In this document: positions 9,843-18,717 of the stretch, in pieces
Layout of the letters: each line of letters opens with the position of its first letter
Numbering within the stretch: the stretch's first letter is position 1
Source of the DNA: JAJKIP01 sp037200685
Lineage (GTDB): Bacteria > Bacteroidota > Bacteroidia > Chitinophagales > Chitinophagaceae
Length of the DNA stretch: 64,000 nucleotides
Assembly: GCA_037200685.1 (NCBI GenBank)
Contig: JBBCIG010000016.1
Location: 124,001 to 188,000, forward strand
Reading direction: 5' to 3'
The notes under the pieces: model-generated
Seen by the model: only the letters and a program-made list of their open reading frames with translations
Told to the model about the DNA's origin: nothing
Databases searched by the model: none
Position numbers and translations under genes: made by a program

Positions 9843-9953
9843 TAATAATTGTAAAGGTAGTATGGATCGGCTAAAAGTCCTTAATATAATAAAATGTCGA
9901 AACCTTATTTCTTATACGGTATATGAACTCTATGATAACATTTTTTTGAAGCC

Positions 9954-10060
9954 AGCTGTATTACTACTATCAACTTCGTTGCGACGCTCCATTCATCTTC
10001 CTGTTCTCTACTGAGCAATGTCATCGAATATCCCGAAGTTTGTCAGGAAAGTATCATCAT
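9954..10060 (-). repeat. Copy B of the ~85 bp interspersed repeat
   Basis: In minus orientation the words ttactactatcaacttcgttg, cgacgctcc and cttcctgttctctactgagc match the reverse complement of copies F and G. It lies between ruvB and the small gene at 10135, where it may overlap both genes' upstream regions. Confidence 0.8.
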
Positions 10061-10134
10061 TTTCACAGCGTCCGTTTTTAAATATAAAACAACGAGACAT
10101 TCATCAGCGAGAAAAGATTTTTTATTTTTGATAA

Positions 10135-10419
10135 ATGACATTTGAAGAATTCAATAACAGTCTCGCAGGCGGCCAACCGCCGTCTACACTTTCTGAATAC
10201 CTGCAAGCATTATGGTATGATGGCAAAGAAGATTGGGAAAAAGCGCATACAGTGATACAGGATATACCTGATAAAACAGCAGCATGGATACATGCTTACC
10301 TGCATCGCAAGGAAGGCGATATATGGAATGCCGATTATTGGTATACCAGGGCTGGAAGAAAAAGACCCGCTGTCTCATTAAAAGAAGAATGGGAAGCGAT
10401 CGTTAAAGACTTACTCTGA
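10135..10419 (+). CDS. Conserved small hypothetical protein
   Basis: This is a 94-residue soluble protein with no signal peptide or membrane segment. It is rich in Trp, Tyr and Ala and reads as about four amphipathic helices (LSEYLQALWYDG, DWEKAHTVIQDI, AAWIHAYLHRKEGD, ADYWYTRAGR). The alternating small and aromatic residues resemble a pair of Sel1/TPR-like helical hairpins. I do not recognise a named family. The ATG at 10135 opens the frame, and the gene stands alone between repeat B and a terminator that serves the convergent T9SS gene. Confidence 0.75.
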   Translation: MTFEEFNNSLAGGQPPSTLSEYLQALWYDGKEDWEKAHTVIQDIPDKTAAWIHAYLHRKEGDIWNADYWYTRAGRKRPAVSLKEEWEAIVKDLL

Positions 10420-10448
10420 TTAATTTCTTTAAATTTTATAAAAGAAAA

Positions 10449-10472
10449 AAGGCACCCCAAACGGGATGCCTT
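10449..10472 (-). terminator. Terminator of the giant T9SS gene
   Basis: The arm aaggca pairs with tgcctt, with an inner ccc/ggg extension. On the minus strand the hairpin is followed by a T-run (ttttttcttt), so it terminates the gene ending at 10499. Confidence 0.8.
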
Positions 10473-10498
10473 GATACTATATTTTGATGTATTTAGTT

Positions 10499-13400
10499 TT
10501 AATGTGCGACCATTACCGGGAAGGTCTTATCTGCACTTCTTACACCACCATCATAAGAGAAATTCACCATGTACGTTCCTGCTGGTAAATAATTAACATC
10601 AACAGATAATACACGGCCAAACACCAATCCGCTGAATTCCTGCGTATGTACCAGGTCGCCTTTAAGATTATATATCCGCATGGTCAGCTTATTATACAAT
10701 ACGCTATTGATGCGGGCATTAAACTTGCCGGTTGTTGTTGGGTTCGGGAATACAATCACTGCATTATCCCTGAGCAATATTACTCTTTCAGGACAATCTT
10801 CCACTTTCGCAGCAATGGTTGCAACTGTTGTACAACCCGCCGTATTTGTAGTTGAATAAGATAATGTATAAGTACCAACGGCTGCTGCACGTGAAGGAAT
10901 AAAGCTGTTTCCTGAAACACCGATACCTGACCATGTACCTCCCACGGGTGTGGCGGCCAATGCTATCAATGTGTCGCTGGTACAAATTTTCGCAGGAAGA
11001 TTTGTAAACGCAACTACCGGGTTCGCATTTACCGTTACTGTTACAGGCGTTGAAGTCTTACAGCCCGCAGCGGAAGTAGCAGTCGCAGTGTAGATAGCAG
11101 TCAAAGCAGGTTTTGCATATACTGACGGGGCTATTTCTCCCGTATATATTGTATTGGCTGCCGCTGTTGTAAACAGGTTGGTAATAGGAGACCATGTTAT
11201 CGTTCCCGTTGTTGTACCTGTTGACGTTGCTGATAATAACTGTACCGCACCGGCACAAATAGCAGGAGCAGCAGGAGTAATTACCGGGGCAGCCGGGCTT
11301 GGATTAACAAAGAACGATGTAGTATAAGCATTGTTCGCCGTTTCCGGATCACTTGGTGAACTTGTTGCGACGGTTACATTATATGTACCTGTGATATAGT
11401 TAAACGCAGGAAGCGTTACAGTCATTGAAGCTCCCGGTGCCAATGTACCTGTGTTCACAACAGTATTAACACTGCCAGTCGAAGCGCCTGACATGGTAGC
11501 GGTAACAGTAACAGGATATGTTGCGAAGTTCAGTGTTGTAAGATTATAATTCCTGATAGTCGCCTGCATTACACCGGTAGCAGCAGGACAAGTTGGAATA
11601 GCTGTTAAACCTGTCGCCCCCGCATCTACTAACGGCGTTACCTTAACACTGATATCATCAATAAACATAGCGAATTCATCCGGATCGGAAAATGCATGGA
11701 AACCTATATAATAAACTCCGGATGCTGTAGGCGTGAAATCAACTCTTACAGAATCGAAAGGATTAGCATATGCCGTTGAAATATTCGTATTGCTGAATAA
11801 AGTGCCTGCCGTCATTGTCGTGGCGCTGGCTACCGTTCCATATTTCACTTCCAGTTTTTCCGGGAAGTTGAGTCCATCTATTCCTTTATAGAAAAACTTC
11901 AACCTGTAGCTGGTTCCCGCTGTAAGGTTAAGTCCTTGTGTATAAAACCAATCATCCCCTGGCCTTGTTACATTGCTTTGATCGTAAAAATATAACAGGC
12001 TCTTTGATGGAGAGACATAGGCAAGAGGGTCGGTATCTGTATATGTTTCCCAACCACCTCCACCAGATGTAGGATTGATCCAGAAAGGCCCGCTATTTCC
12101 ATTCACATCCTGTACGCTGGTACATGTCGGCATGCCGGGTACTGTTGCACTTTCAAAATTCTGTACATAAGGAATATTCGTCGGAGGACATAATGTTGTC
12201 GCCGTCACTTTTACATTGGTACTGTAATCAGAGCCCGGTGTACAAACCCTTCTTATATAAAAATCATAAGTAGTGCTTACTGTAAGACCTGAAATATTGA
12301 TCGGTGAAGCTGTACCTAATACCAGCGTACCACCTGTACCGGCAGCGGCGCCTGTACCCGGTGTAAAGCCCGGCGCACCGTACTCAACAATAAATGCGTT
12401 GCCGGGAGAAGTGAAATAAACGCTTGCCGTAGTTTGTGTAGTCGGTAAAACAGTTACACTCTTTGCAGGTCTGCATGTTGGGGCTGCTTTCACGACTACA
12501 TCATCAATACCCAGGCCGTATCCATACAATTGCGTTCCTTCAAATGCGATATAATAGGTGCTGCTGAGATTCGGAAGGTTTTCGATCTCTACTTTGGTCC
12601 ATGAACCAACGGCGTTTGTATAAACAGCTCCCGGTAATAATGTCCATGCGCCGGCAGCAGTAGTACGATAATAAACCCTTAACTCATTGAGATCACCGAG
12701 CCAGGATGGATTAATCATCCAGAATTCAAGGTCAGCGCCATTTACCATTCCGGAAAGATTAAATTGCGGGGAAATAAGTCTTGCAGTTTCCCCATTATAA
12801 CTTGCGCCGAAGAATTGTGCATTCGTACTACCGCCATGAGCTGTAGTAACGCCGCCATTTCCTGCACCAGCGCCATAGGTCCAGTTATAAGTACCAGAGA
12901 TGATCTGTGGTGTCCAGCAAGAACGTGAAATGCTTGCTGCTTCAAATGTTTCTGTAAATGGAAATGCAATAATAGCATCGCATGCTGTTCTGAATATGTA
13001 ACCCGTGCTCCAATCACTATATAATACGCCTGTGGCACAAACAGAACGAACATAAAAAGTATATTGGGTGTTGGCAGTTAATCCAGACACATTGGTAGTT
13101 AAAATGCCAGCGCCGACAGGCCCGCTGTTAACCAATCCTGTTGCACCGCTGCCGGCAGCGCCTGATGTACGCAGCTCCCATTCATATCCATTTGCCGGTG
13201 TAGTTGTGGAAGCATTCCAGTTTAATGTCGCCGCTGTAGTGGTAACGCCGGAAACTGATAATGTAGCAGAAGGAAGACATGGTGGTGTTTCTTCTACGGT
13301 CACATCATCAAGATCGAGGCCGCGGGCCCAGTTGGAAGTACCTTCAAAAGCTATATAATAATCACTGCTTGGATTGGGAAGAGCTAATGTTACACCAGTC

Positions 13401-14815
13401 CATAAAATGTTTTCGGTGATATAGTTTGCACCAATTTGCGTCCATGCACCTGCTGCACTGGTTTTATAATATACACGTAGTTGATCAATATCACCCACCC
13501 AATTCACATTTGCATAATAAAACCTGAGGCGTGGACTTGTAAGTGAGCTCAAGTTCAATTGCGGTGTGACTAATTTAGTAGAAGGGCCTATAGAAGCGAC
13601 CCTGAATTCCGCCATTCTTGCGCCACTTCTTGGTGTAATACTGCCATTTTGATTGGTTGTAACATAAGTCCAGTTAGTAGTTCCTGAAACATACTGATTG
13701 GACCAGCAACCGGGTATTGTTGCTACATCAAAACTTTCTGTCCATGGGAATGAACTGATTCCCGGAACAGCAGTAACTGTCAAATCTGTTGAGAAAGCAT
13801 CTGTTCCGCTACAAGTCATTTTACGACGATAATGAGTAGCTACTGACTGGCTCGTCGTCAATCCCGCACTTGTTGCTCCTCCAATATTTGTCCAGCTCGT
13901 TCCATTTAGAGAAGATTCCCACTGGTAAGTTAGGCCTGAACCAAAACTGGCTGCAGTAACCGTAAGATTAAAACTAACACCTGCGCAAGCCGAAGCTGTA
14001 CTTGATTGCGTAGTGCCGCCTGCTAAAGAACCAGGTACACATGGTGGTGGCGGCGTCCATGCAAATGTTAAACCAGAAGAAGGCACATTAGTAGCACTAT
14101 AAGATACAGTAGAAGCATTTGTGCCTCCTGCAGTAGTAGCTGACCAGCTTGTGGTGCTGGTTCTGTTACTGAAATCTGCATTAGATGAACCACGCAAGCC
14201 TACCTGCGCAGTGCTGGCTGTTGGCGTACCCGTAGCTGTACAACTTCCATAAACTATCCGAACGGCATTCGTTCCTTCTACCAAACGTATTTGAAAATTC
14301 CATGTCCAGTAAGGAGAAACCGTTGCAGTGGAATAAGGTCTCCAGTTTTTATATTGAATGACAAATTCCCTGTTGGGCGATGAGCCTTCTGTAGTATAAC
14401 TTAACTCAGATGTATTTCCACCTACGTTAAACATACCACTGGCATCACGCCCCAACGCAGCAATAGCGCCACTATAACCTGCGGTACTGCTGACAGGTGT
14501 ATAATTATCAAAAGCAGGAGCCGTAGCTCCAAAAGTTACAAAAGCATTTGTACTTACATTCAATCCTGTATACCCTGTACCATTATAGGTAAAAGTAAAA
14601 GGGATCGTTCCTGCCGGCAATGTATATACCTGGTCATCCGGGAACCCGGCATTGCCAAACGTATTCGATGTAGCTGTAATTAATACAGTACCCCCCGCAA
14701 TAGGAGTGTATGTACCGGATGCTTGCGAAAAAATATAAGTATTAACCTGGGCATTTAAACTTAGACTTCCCAGAAATGAAAATACAATAACAAGAAGAAA
14801 GTAAAATTTTCTCAT
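10499..14815 (-). CDS. Large T9SS secreted multidomain adhesin-like protein
   Basis: This 1438-residue protein has a signal peptide (ends near LSLNAQ, residue 22) and a C-terminal T9SS type A sorting domain of about 85 residues (starts near FPNPTTTGKF, ends FPVMVAH). Two clear and one diverged cleaved-adhesin/MAM-type jelly-roll domains begin at FPWTESFD, FPFTETFE and IPYVQNFE. Fibronectin type III modules lie between them (TTAATLNWNAS; TYDFYIRRVC), and Ig-like or PKD-like segments follow toward the C terminus. It should be exported by Sec, carried over the outer membrane by T9SS, and then attached or released. Thr, Ser and Gly are strongly enriched. It stands as a single gene with its own terminator. 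Confidence 0.9.
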   Translation of the reverse strand: MRKFYFLLVIVFSFLGSLSLNAQVNTYIFSQASGTYTPIAGGTVLITATSNTFGNAGFPDDQVYTLPAGTIPFTFTYNGTGYTGLNVSTNAFVTFGATAPAFDNYTPVSSTAGYSGAIAALGRDASGMFNVGGNTSELSYTTEGSSPNREFVIQYKNWRPYSTATVSPYWTWNFQIRLVEGTNAVRIVYGSCTATGTPTASTAQVGLRGSSNADFSNRTSTTSWSATTAGGTNASTVSYSATNVPSSGLTFAWTPPPPCVPGSLAGGTTQSSTASACAGVSFNLTVTAASFGSGLTYQWESSLNGTSWTNIGGATSAGLTTSQSVATHYRRKMTCSGTDAFSTDLTVTAVPGISSFPWTESFDVATIPGCWSNQYVSGTTNWTYVTTNQNGSITPRSGARMAEFRVASIGPSTKLVTPQLNLSSLTSPRLRFYYANVNWVGDIDQLRVYYKTSAAGAWTQIGANYITENILWTGVTLALPNPSSDYYIAFEGTSNWARGLDLDDVTVEETPPCLPSATLSVSGVTTTAATLNWNASTTTPANGYEWELRTSGAAGSGATGLVNSGPVGAGILTTNVSGLTANTQYTFYVRSVCATGVLYSDWSTGYIFRTACDAIIAFPFTETFEAASISRSCWTPQIISGTYNWTYGAGAGNGGVTTAHGGSTNAQFFGASYNGETARLISPQFNLSGMVNGADLEFWMINPSWLGDLNELRVYYRTTAAGAWTLLPGAVYTNAVGSWTKVEIENLPNLSSTYYIAFEGTQLYGYGLGIDDVVVKAAPTCRPAKSVTVLPTTQTTASVYFTSPGNAFIVEYGAPGFTPGTGAAAGTGGTLVLGTASPINISGLTVSTTYDFYIRRVCTPGSDYSTNVKVTATTLCPPTNIPYVQNFESATVPGMPTCTSVQDVNGNSGPFWINPTSGGGGWETYTDTDPLAYVSPSKSLLYFYDQSNVTRPGDDWFYTQGLNLTAGTSYRLKFFYKGIDGLNFPEKLEVKYGTVASATTMTAGTLFSNTNISTAYANPFDSVRVDFTPTASGVYYIGFHAFSDPDEFAMFIDDISVKVTPLVDAGATGLTAIPTCPAATGVMQATIRNYNLTTLNFATYPVTVTATMSGASTGSVNTVVNTGTLAPGASMTVTLPAFNYITGTYNVTVATSSPSDPETANNAYTTSFFVNPSPAAPVITPAAPAICAGAVQLLSATSTGTTTGTITWSPITNLFTTAAANTIYTGEIAPSVYAKPALTAIYTATATSAAGCKTSTPVTVTVNANPVVAFTNLPAKICTSDTLIALAATPVGGTWSGIGVSGNSFIPSRAAAVGTYTLSYSTTNTAGCTTVATIAAKVEDCPERVILLRDNAVIVFPNPTTTGKFNARINSVLYNKLTMRIYNLKGDLVHTQEFSGLVFGRVLSVDVNYLPAGTYMVNFSYDGGVRSADKTFPVMVAH

Positions 14816-15039
14816 GTGCAGAGTTTGTGTGTTTGGTAATAATGCGGTATTTCGCAGGAGATTGGGTTTGAAAGGTATTTATTTTTTCGATTATCGCAAT
14901 TTTTCTGTGGCTTTTCTTTTTCGCCTGAGATAAACTACTTTTTGCCCTGTATTTTGGCTATTTAATTACACTTTTTAATATACTACCCTGCCTTTCATTT
15001 CGTTTTATAGCCATCCTGGACACTTAAAAAATCTATATT

Positions 15040-16104
15040 TTGAAAATAAAAGGCTTTTTCGCTCATTCCATTTGTTTTATATGTTTATTTATTTCTTCTT
15101 TTTGCAAGAGCCAGATGATCACCGGCGTGTGGAAAGGAAAGATCAACAAGCAGAAAGCGGAAATAAAAATTATATTAAATGGCGATAGCCTGACCGGAAC
15201 CTCGTACTATTACGAGTCTGCCAATCATTATCGTCGATACGCTATTAAAGGATATTTCGATGCAACTTCGAATGAAGCGGTGTGGTGGGATGATCAATTG
15301 ATTGAAGAAAAATCAGGTCGTATTAATCTTTCTTCGCCCGGAAAGAATCAATTGCTCTCAAGAGCGGATTTTAATTGCCCCGGCGATGGCAGGATGATGC
15401 TCGATGGCAAAACTGGTAAACTGGAAGATGATGACCCGAGAGCGGATGTACACCTGGATAAAATTGGCAACAGCGATTTTAAAGATGAATGGGATTTTGT
15501 AATTGATAATTACCTCGTTGGCACAAATGATCCTGATATTATTGACAGTATTGGATTGATCGCTTATCAGAAACCTGTTGTACCTGTTGAAGAAAAAACA
15601 GTAGCACCGCTACCGCCACCCGTGGTAAAAGAAACTATCCCGGAGAAAAAAGAAACGGTGAAAACAGGAATAAAAACGATACCTCCTCCTGTCATCAAAG
15701 AAGAAAAACCAATTCAACCTGCTGTACCGGTAACTCCACCAACGATCGAAGAAAAATTCGTAGCCCGTAAAAAAACTTTTGTCAGGGAAATACCCATCAC
15801 GGGTGATTCGATTGAACTTCGTTTTTATGATAATGCGGAAATTGATGGCGATTCGATTTCGCTTTTCTTAAATGACAAACTCATTTTTCAGCATATTCGT
15901 TTGTTAGGATCGGCTTATACCATCAAACTGGCGACGAATGATCTGCTGGATAGCAATGAAATGATAATGGTGGCCGAAAACCTCGGTTCTATTCCGCCGA
16001 ATACTTCTTACATGGTCGTTGAAATGGGTGATAAACGTTACGAAGCGATATTAGCGAGTACTGAAGGAAGCAGTGCGATGATACGATTTGTGAAGAAGAA
16101 GTGA
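15040..16104 (+). CDS. Secreted hypothetical protein with proline-rich linker
   Basis: The 354-residue protein starts at a TTG at 15040, directly followed by a signal peptide (hydrophobic core FICLFISSF, then CKSQ). The N-terminal half is beta-rich (ITGVWKGKINKQKAEIKIIL), resembling small lipocalin-like or calycin-like folds that begin GxW. A linker of about 60 residues rich in Pro, Val, Lys and Glu (VAPLPPPVVKETIPEKKE) follows at about residues 190-240. The C-terminal domain (SIELRFYDNAEIDGDSISLF, then GSIPPNTSYMVVE) is conserved-looking. I cannot name the family. A gtgag-type repeat starts at its stop codon. Confidence 0.72.
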   Translation: MKIKGFFAHSICFICLFISSFCKSQMITGVWKGKINKQKAEIKIILNGDSLTGTSYYYESANHYRRYAIKGYFDATSNEAVWWDDQLIEEKSGRINLSSPGKNQLLSRADFNCPGDGRMMLDGKTGKLEDDDPRADVHLDKIGNSDFKDEWDFVIDNYLVGTNDPDIIDSIGLIAYQKPVVPVEEKTVAPLPPPVVKETIPEKKETVKTGIKTIPPPVIKEEKPIQPAVPVTPPTIEEKFVARKKTFVREIPITGDSIELRFYDNAEIDGDSISLFLNDKLIFQHIRLLGSAYTIKLATNDLLDSNEMIMVAENLGSIPPNTSYMVVEMGDKRYEAILASTEGSSAMIRFVKKK

Positions 16105-16138
16105 GAGTTGTGAGTTATGAGTTGCGAGCCACGAGACT
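16104..16138. repeat. Degenerate gtgagt word repeat
   Basis: The sequence is built from near-repeats of gtgagtt and gcgag (gagagttgtgagttatgag, then ttgcgagccacgag). It is the same style as the repeats at 3964-3995, 54813-54838 and inside leuS. Confidence 0.6.
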
Positions 16139-16194
16139 TTTAATTTGTAGTTTATTTATATAGTTGAAAATTTCAGAGCATTCGATATTGAAAA

Positions 16195-16287
16195 TACACT
16201 TCGCAAATGCTCAATAGAATTACCGAACGATGAAAAGTGCGACGCAACAGACGATCATAGTAGCAATGCAGTTGGGTTAATAAAAAA
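16195..16287 (+). repeat. Copy C of the ~85 bp interspersed repeat
   Basis: Key words in order are cgcaaatgctcaatag, aagtgcgacgcaacag, acgatcatagtagcaatgca and gttgggttaataa. It sits between the 3' ends of two convergent genes, so it lies downstream of both rather than in a promoter. Confidence 0.8.
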
Positions 16288-16301
16288 CAATCAACACACT
16301 T

Positions 16302-17147
16302 CTATAAACTTACCCTCGCTATCACGGAAAAATGATCGGAAGCAAATCGCCCCTGCCATGATTGAGAAATAGTGGCGTGCTTCGACACTTTCCATTTACC
16401 TTTTATAAATATGTGATCAATAGGCTGGTCATCGATTTCCTTTGATCCGAAAGCAGTGAAAGTGCCGGTGGGTCCATAATGTGGCGTGGCCGATAATTCT
16501 TTTGTATCCTTTAAATGCAATGGATTGGATGCATCGACAATAATTTTTATCGGCTCATCAGTTGGCTTTGCATTAAAATCACCGGTGATGATGGCGGGAG
16601 TGTTGCCAGCAATATCTTTTACCCATTGCAAAACAAGTTTGGCGCTTTCTCTTCTTGCCACCTGGCCGATATGATCGAAATGCGTATTGAATGCGAAGAA
16701 TATTTTTTTCGTTTTTTTGTCACGGAACTTCGCCCATGTTACCACTCTCGGGTAGGCAGCATCCCAACCTTTGACGCCGGGAGCGGTTGGCGTTTCTGAC
16801 AACCACAATGTTTTTGATTGTAACACCTGCAATCTTGTAGTATCATAAAATATAGCAGAGTATTCGCCTTTTTCTTTGCCATCATCGCGGCCGCCGCCTA
16901 CATATTTATATTGTTTCAATCTTTCTTTGAGGTCCATCATCTGGTCGTGCAATGCTTCCTGTACGCCGAGCAAATGCACTTCATGATAAAGAATTTGCGA
17001 TGCCGCATGAGCTTTCCTGTATGACCAGGCATTGAGGCTGTCTGATTTAATATTCAGGCGAATATTAAATGTCATCACGTTCAATTCCTGCGCTGCCAAT
17101 GAAATGCAGCAACCCATGAACATCAATGCAACGATAATTTTTTTCAT
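16302..17147 (-). CDS. Endonuclease/exonuclease/phosphatase (EEP) family hydrolase, secreted
   Basis: The protein belongs to the EEP (DNase I/Mg-phosphodiesterase) fold. Motifs in order are NVMTFNIRL (Asn, near residue 28), GVQEAL (Glu), FNTHFDHIG (His), ITGDFNAKP (Asp/Asn), DHIFIK (Asp/His) and the terminal SDHFSV. All catalytic positions look intact. A signal peptide ends near LAAQ (residue 19), so it acts in the periplasm or outside. The 281-residue length is typical. It is the last gene of a leftward operon leuS / 17956 / 17154 / 16302, with 6 bp to the preceding gene. The substrate (phosphoester, lipid or nucleic acid) is unknown. Confidence 0.87.
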   Translation of the reverse strand: MKKIIVALMFMGCCISLAAQELNVMTFNIRLNIKSDSLNAWSYRKAHAASQILYHEVHLLGVQEALHDQMMDLKERLKQYKYVGGGRDDGKEKGEYSAIFYDTTRLQVLQSKTLWLSETPTAPGVKGWDAAYPRVVTWAKFRDKKTKKIFFAFNTHFDHIGQVARRESAKLVLQWVKDIAGNTPAIITGDFNAKPTDEPIKIIVDASNPLHLKDTKELSATPHYGPTGTFTAFGSKEIDDQPIDHIFIKGKWKVSKHATISQSWQGRFASDHFSVIARVSL

Positions 17148-17153
17148 GTTTTA

Positions 17154-17969
17154 TTATTTTACAACCCGGAAACCCTGGTTACTAAAAGAAGCATGGATAT
17201 GCACCCGGCCGATATCGTAAGAATTAAAAAAGTTACACGCATTCTTACTGCACCACCATGATCCGCCACGGGCATGTGAAATAGTATTTTTTTCAGTTGG
17301 CTTTAATTTACCTGTACAAAATTCAAAAACATTGCCGTACATATCATACAATCCCCATGGATTGGGCGCAAAGCTGGCGACAGGCGATGTGTACATATAA
17401 CCATCAGTGCTGTCGGCCGCCAAATGATTTCTGCCATACCAGATATTGGCGTATTGTTTTATTTTTTCCCTGTCGTTGCCAAAGAAATAATCATCCACAG
17501 AACCGGCACGGCTGGCGATTTCCCATTCTTCCAAAGAAGGCAAGCGAACATTTTTCCATTTGCAATAAGCGAGAATATCACTGTAACTGATGCAGGTGAC
17601 GGGATGATCCATTTTATTTTCAATACCGCCGCGGCTGACACCATTTGGATATCGCCAATACGCTGTTGAATCTTCTATCCATTCAAATTCTTTTAACCCC
17701 GGTTGAAACACCATCGCATTGTGGTTGCGTTCCGCATCGGTTTTGTAAGAAGTAGCTTTTATGAATTGTTCAAATTGCCGGTTGGTGGTTTCTGTTTTGG
17801 CAATGTAATAATCATTTACGTTTACCTTTCGCTGGGGATTCAGCCCATGGCCTTTTTTGCCGATGGTGTAAGCGCCTTTTGAAACAAAAACAAACCCGCT
17901 GTCCGTTTGTGCGGATGATTTACTGAAGAAAAAAATCAAGGCAAGCCAATAAAGTTTAGTTGACGCCAT
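17154..17969 (-). CDS. SUMF1 / formylglycine-generating-enzyme-like protein, exported
   Basis: The fold is the FGE-sulfatase (SUMF1) C-type-lectin-like domain: YYIAKTETTNRQFEQFI, DHPVTCISYSDILAYCKW, RLPSLEEWEIASRAG, NPWGLYDMYGNVFEFC, ARGGSWWCSKNAC and NQGFRVVK. An N-terminal hydrophobic segment ending SSAQ (residue 20) predicts export. Two cysteines, Cys240 and Cys245, lie at the positions of the copper-binding catalytic pair of true formylglycine-generating enzymes. Most Bacteroidota SUMF1 proteins lack them. No sulfatase gene is nearby, so the activity is open. Its start overlaps the end of the preceding gene by 14 bp, indicating co-translation. Confidence 0.85.
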   Translation of the reverse strand: MASTKLYWLALIFFFSKSSAQTDSGFVFVSKGAYTIGKKGHGLNPQRKVNVNDYYIAKTETTNRQFEQFIKATSYKTDAERNHNAMVFQPGLKEFEWIEDSTAYWRYPNGVSRGGIENKMDHPVTCISYSDILAYCKWKNVRLPSLEEWEIASRAGSVDDYFFGNDREKIKQYANIWYGRNHLAADSTDGYMYTSPVASFAPNPWGLYDMYGNVFEFCTGKLKPTEKNTISHARGGSWWCSKNACNFFNSYDIGRVHIHASFSNQGFRVVK

Positions 17970-18687
17970 TATAAAAATCCGTCGCTCTTTTAATGATCAG
18001 TTCCTCGTTGGCCGTGTTAGCATCCAGGTAAGTAAGATAGTCCGCGTCTTCGCCGTATAATTTTTTATACGAAGCGGATTTTAGGAAAGGCCCGTATTCA
18101 CCATCCCGCATCAATTGCATCAGCAAGGTCAGGATATCTTTATCTTTCTTTGTTGCATTATACGTTTCTATTAAAAACGGAATTATTTCTTTCGCTTTCG
18201 TTTCAACAATGGCGTATTTATAATTTACACCGATCCTTTTTGTTCTCGCAACAGATTCTTTTATCCAGGCGATAACAGAATCCTTGTTGTCCTTCAGGAA
18301 TTTTGTTTGTCTTTCGCTCCAGGTATATTCGTTAAACATATCGGGCAGGTAAGCAAATATTTTTTTCTGCTCTTCCTGTATCGGTGGCATGGCATCGCAA
18401 TTCTGGCTGAAGGATTCGCCGTGAACCATCGAATAGGTAAACTTTTCCCTTAAAGAAAGCGCATCATAGCTTTTCTTATTGAGGGCATCAATTTCATTTT
18501 CCTCGTCGTACTTTATTTTTTTGATCAATGCCTGCACTTTGGCAAGGCTATAAGGAGGTGTGGTGGTTTTGATGCGGTATTCATGATAGGCCTGGCTTTC
18601 TTTACTCGCTTCCTTCCACGGCAGCTCATCCTGGGCGACTACGGAAAGAGAAAAGAGAACAAGGAGGAGGGGGAGTATGCGTTTCAT
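17956..18687 (-). CDS. Secreted hypothetical protein
   Basis: This 243-residue protein has a classical signal peptide (MKRILPLLLVLFSLSVVAQ). The mature part is helical and rich in Lys, Glu and aromatic residues, with two cysteines-free halves apart from the single Cys in SQNCDAMPP near residue 98. No catalytic motif is visible. It lies 30 bp after leuS on the same strand and overlaps the SUMF1 gene by 14 bp. The reading is a periplasmic or cell-surface partner of the two exported enzymes downstream. I do not recognise the family. Confidence 0.75.
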   Translation of the reverse strand: MKRILPLLLVLFSLSVVAQDELPWKEASKESQAYHEYRIKTTTPPYSLAKVQALIKKIKYDEENEIDALNKKSYDALSLREKFTYSMVHGESFSQNCDAMPPIQEEQKKIFAYLPDMFNEYTWSERQTKFLKDNKDSVIAWIKESVARTKRIGVNYKYAIVETKAKEIIPFLIETYNATKKDKDILTLLMQLMRDGEYGPFLKSASYKKLYGEDADYLTYLDANTANEELIIKRATDFYNGVN

Positions 18688-18717
18688 GACGACTGTTTTT
18701 CTAAAGTTAGGGTAAAA

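Noticed and set aside
9954..10060. CRISPR-like array made of the repeats with gcgacgcaacgaag cores
   Set aside because: Copies are dispersed by kilobases in both orientations, with no regular spacers and no cas genes.
15040..16104. TonB-like energiser because of the proline/lysine-rich linker
   Set aside because: The linker is present, but there is no N-terminal membrane anchor of TonB type followed by the TonB C-terminal domain; the terminal domain does not match.
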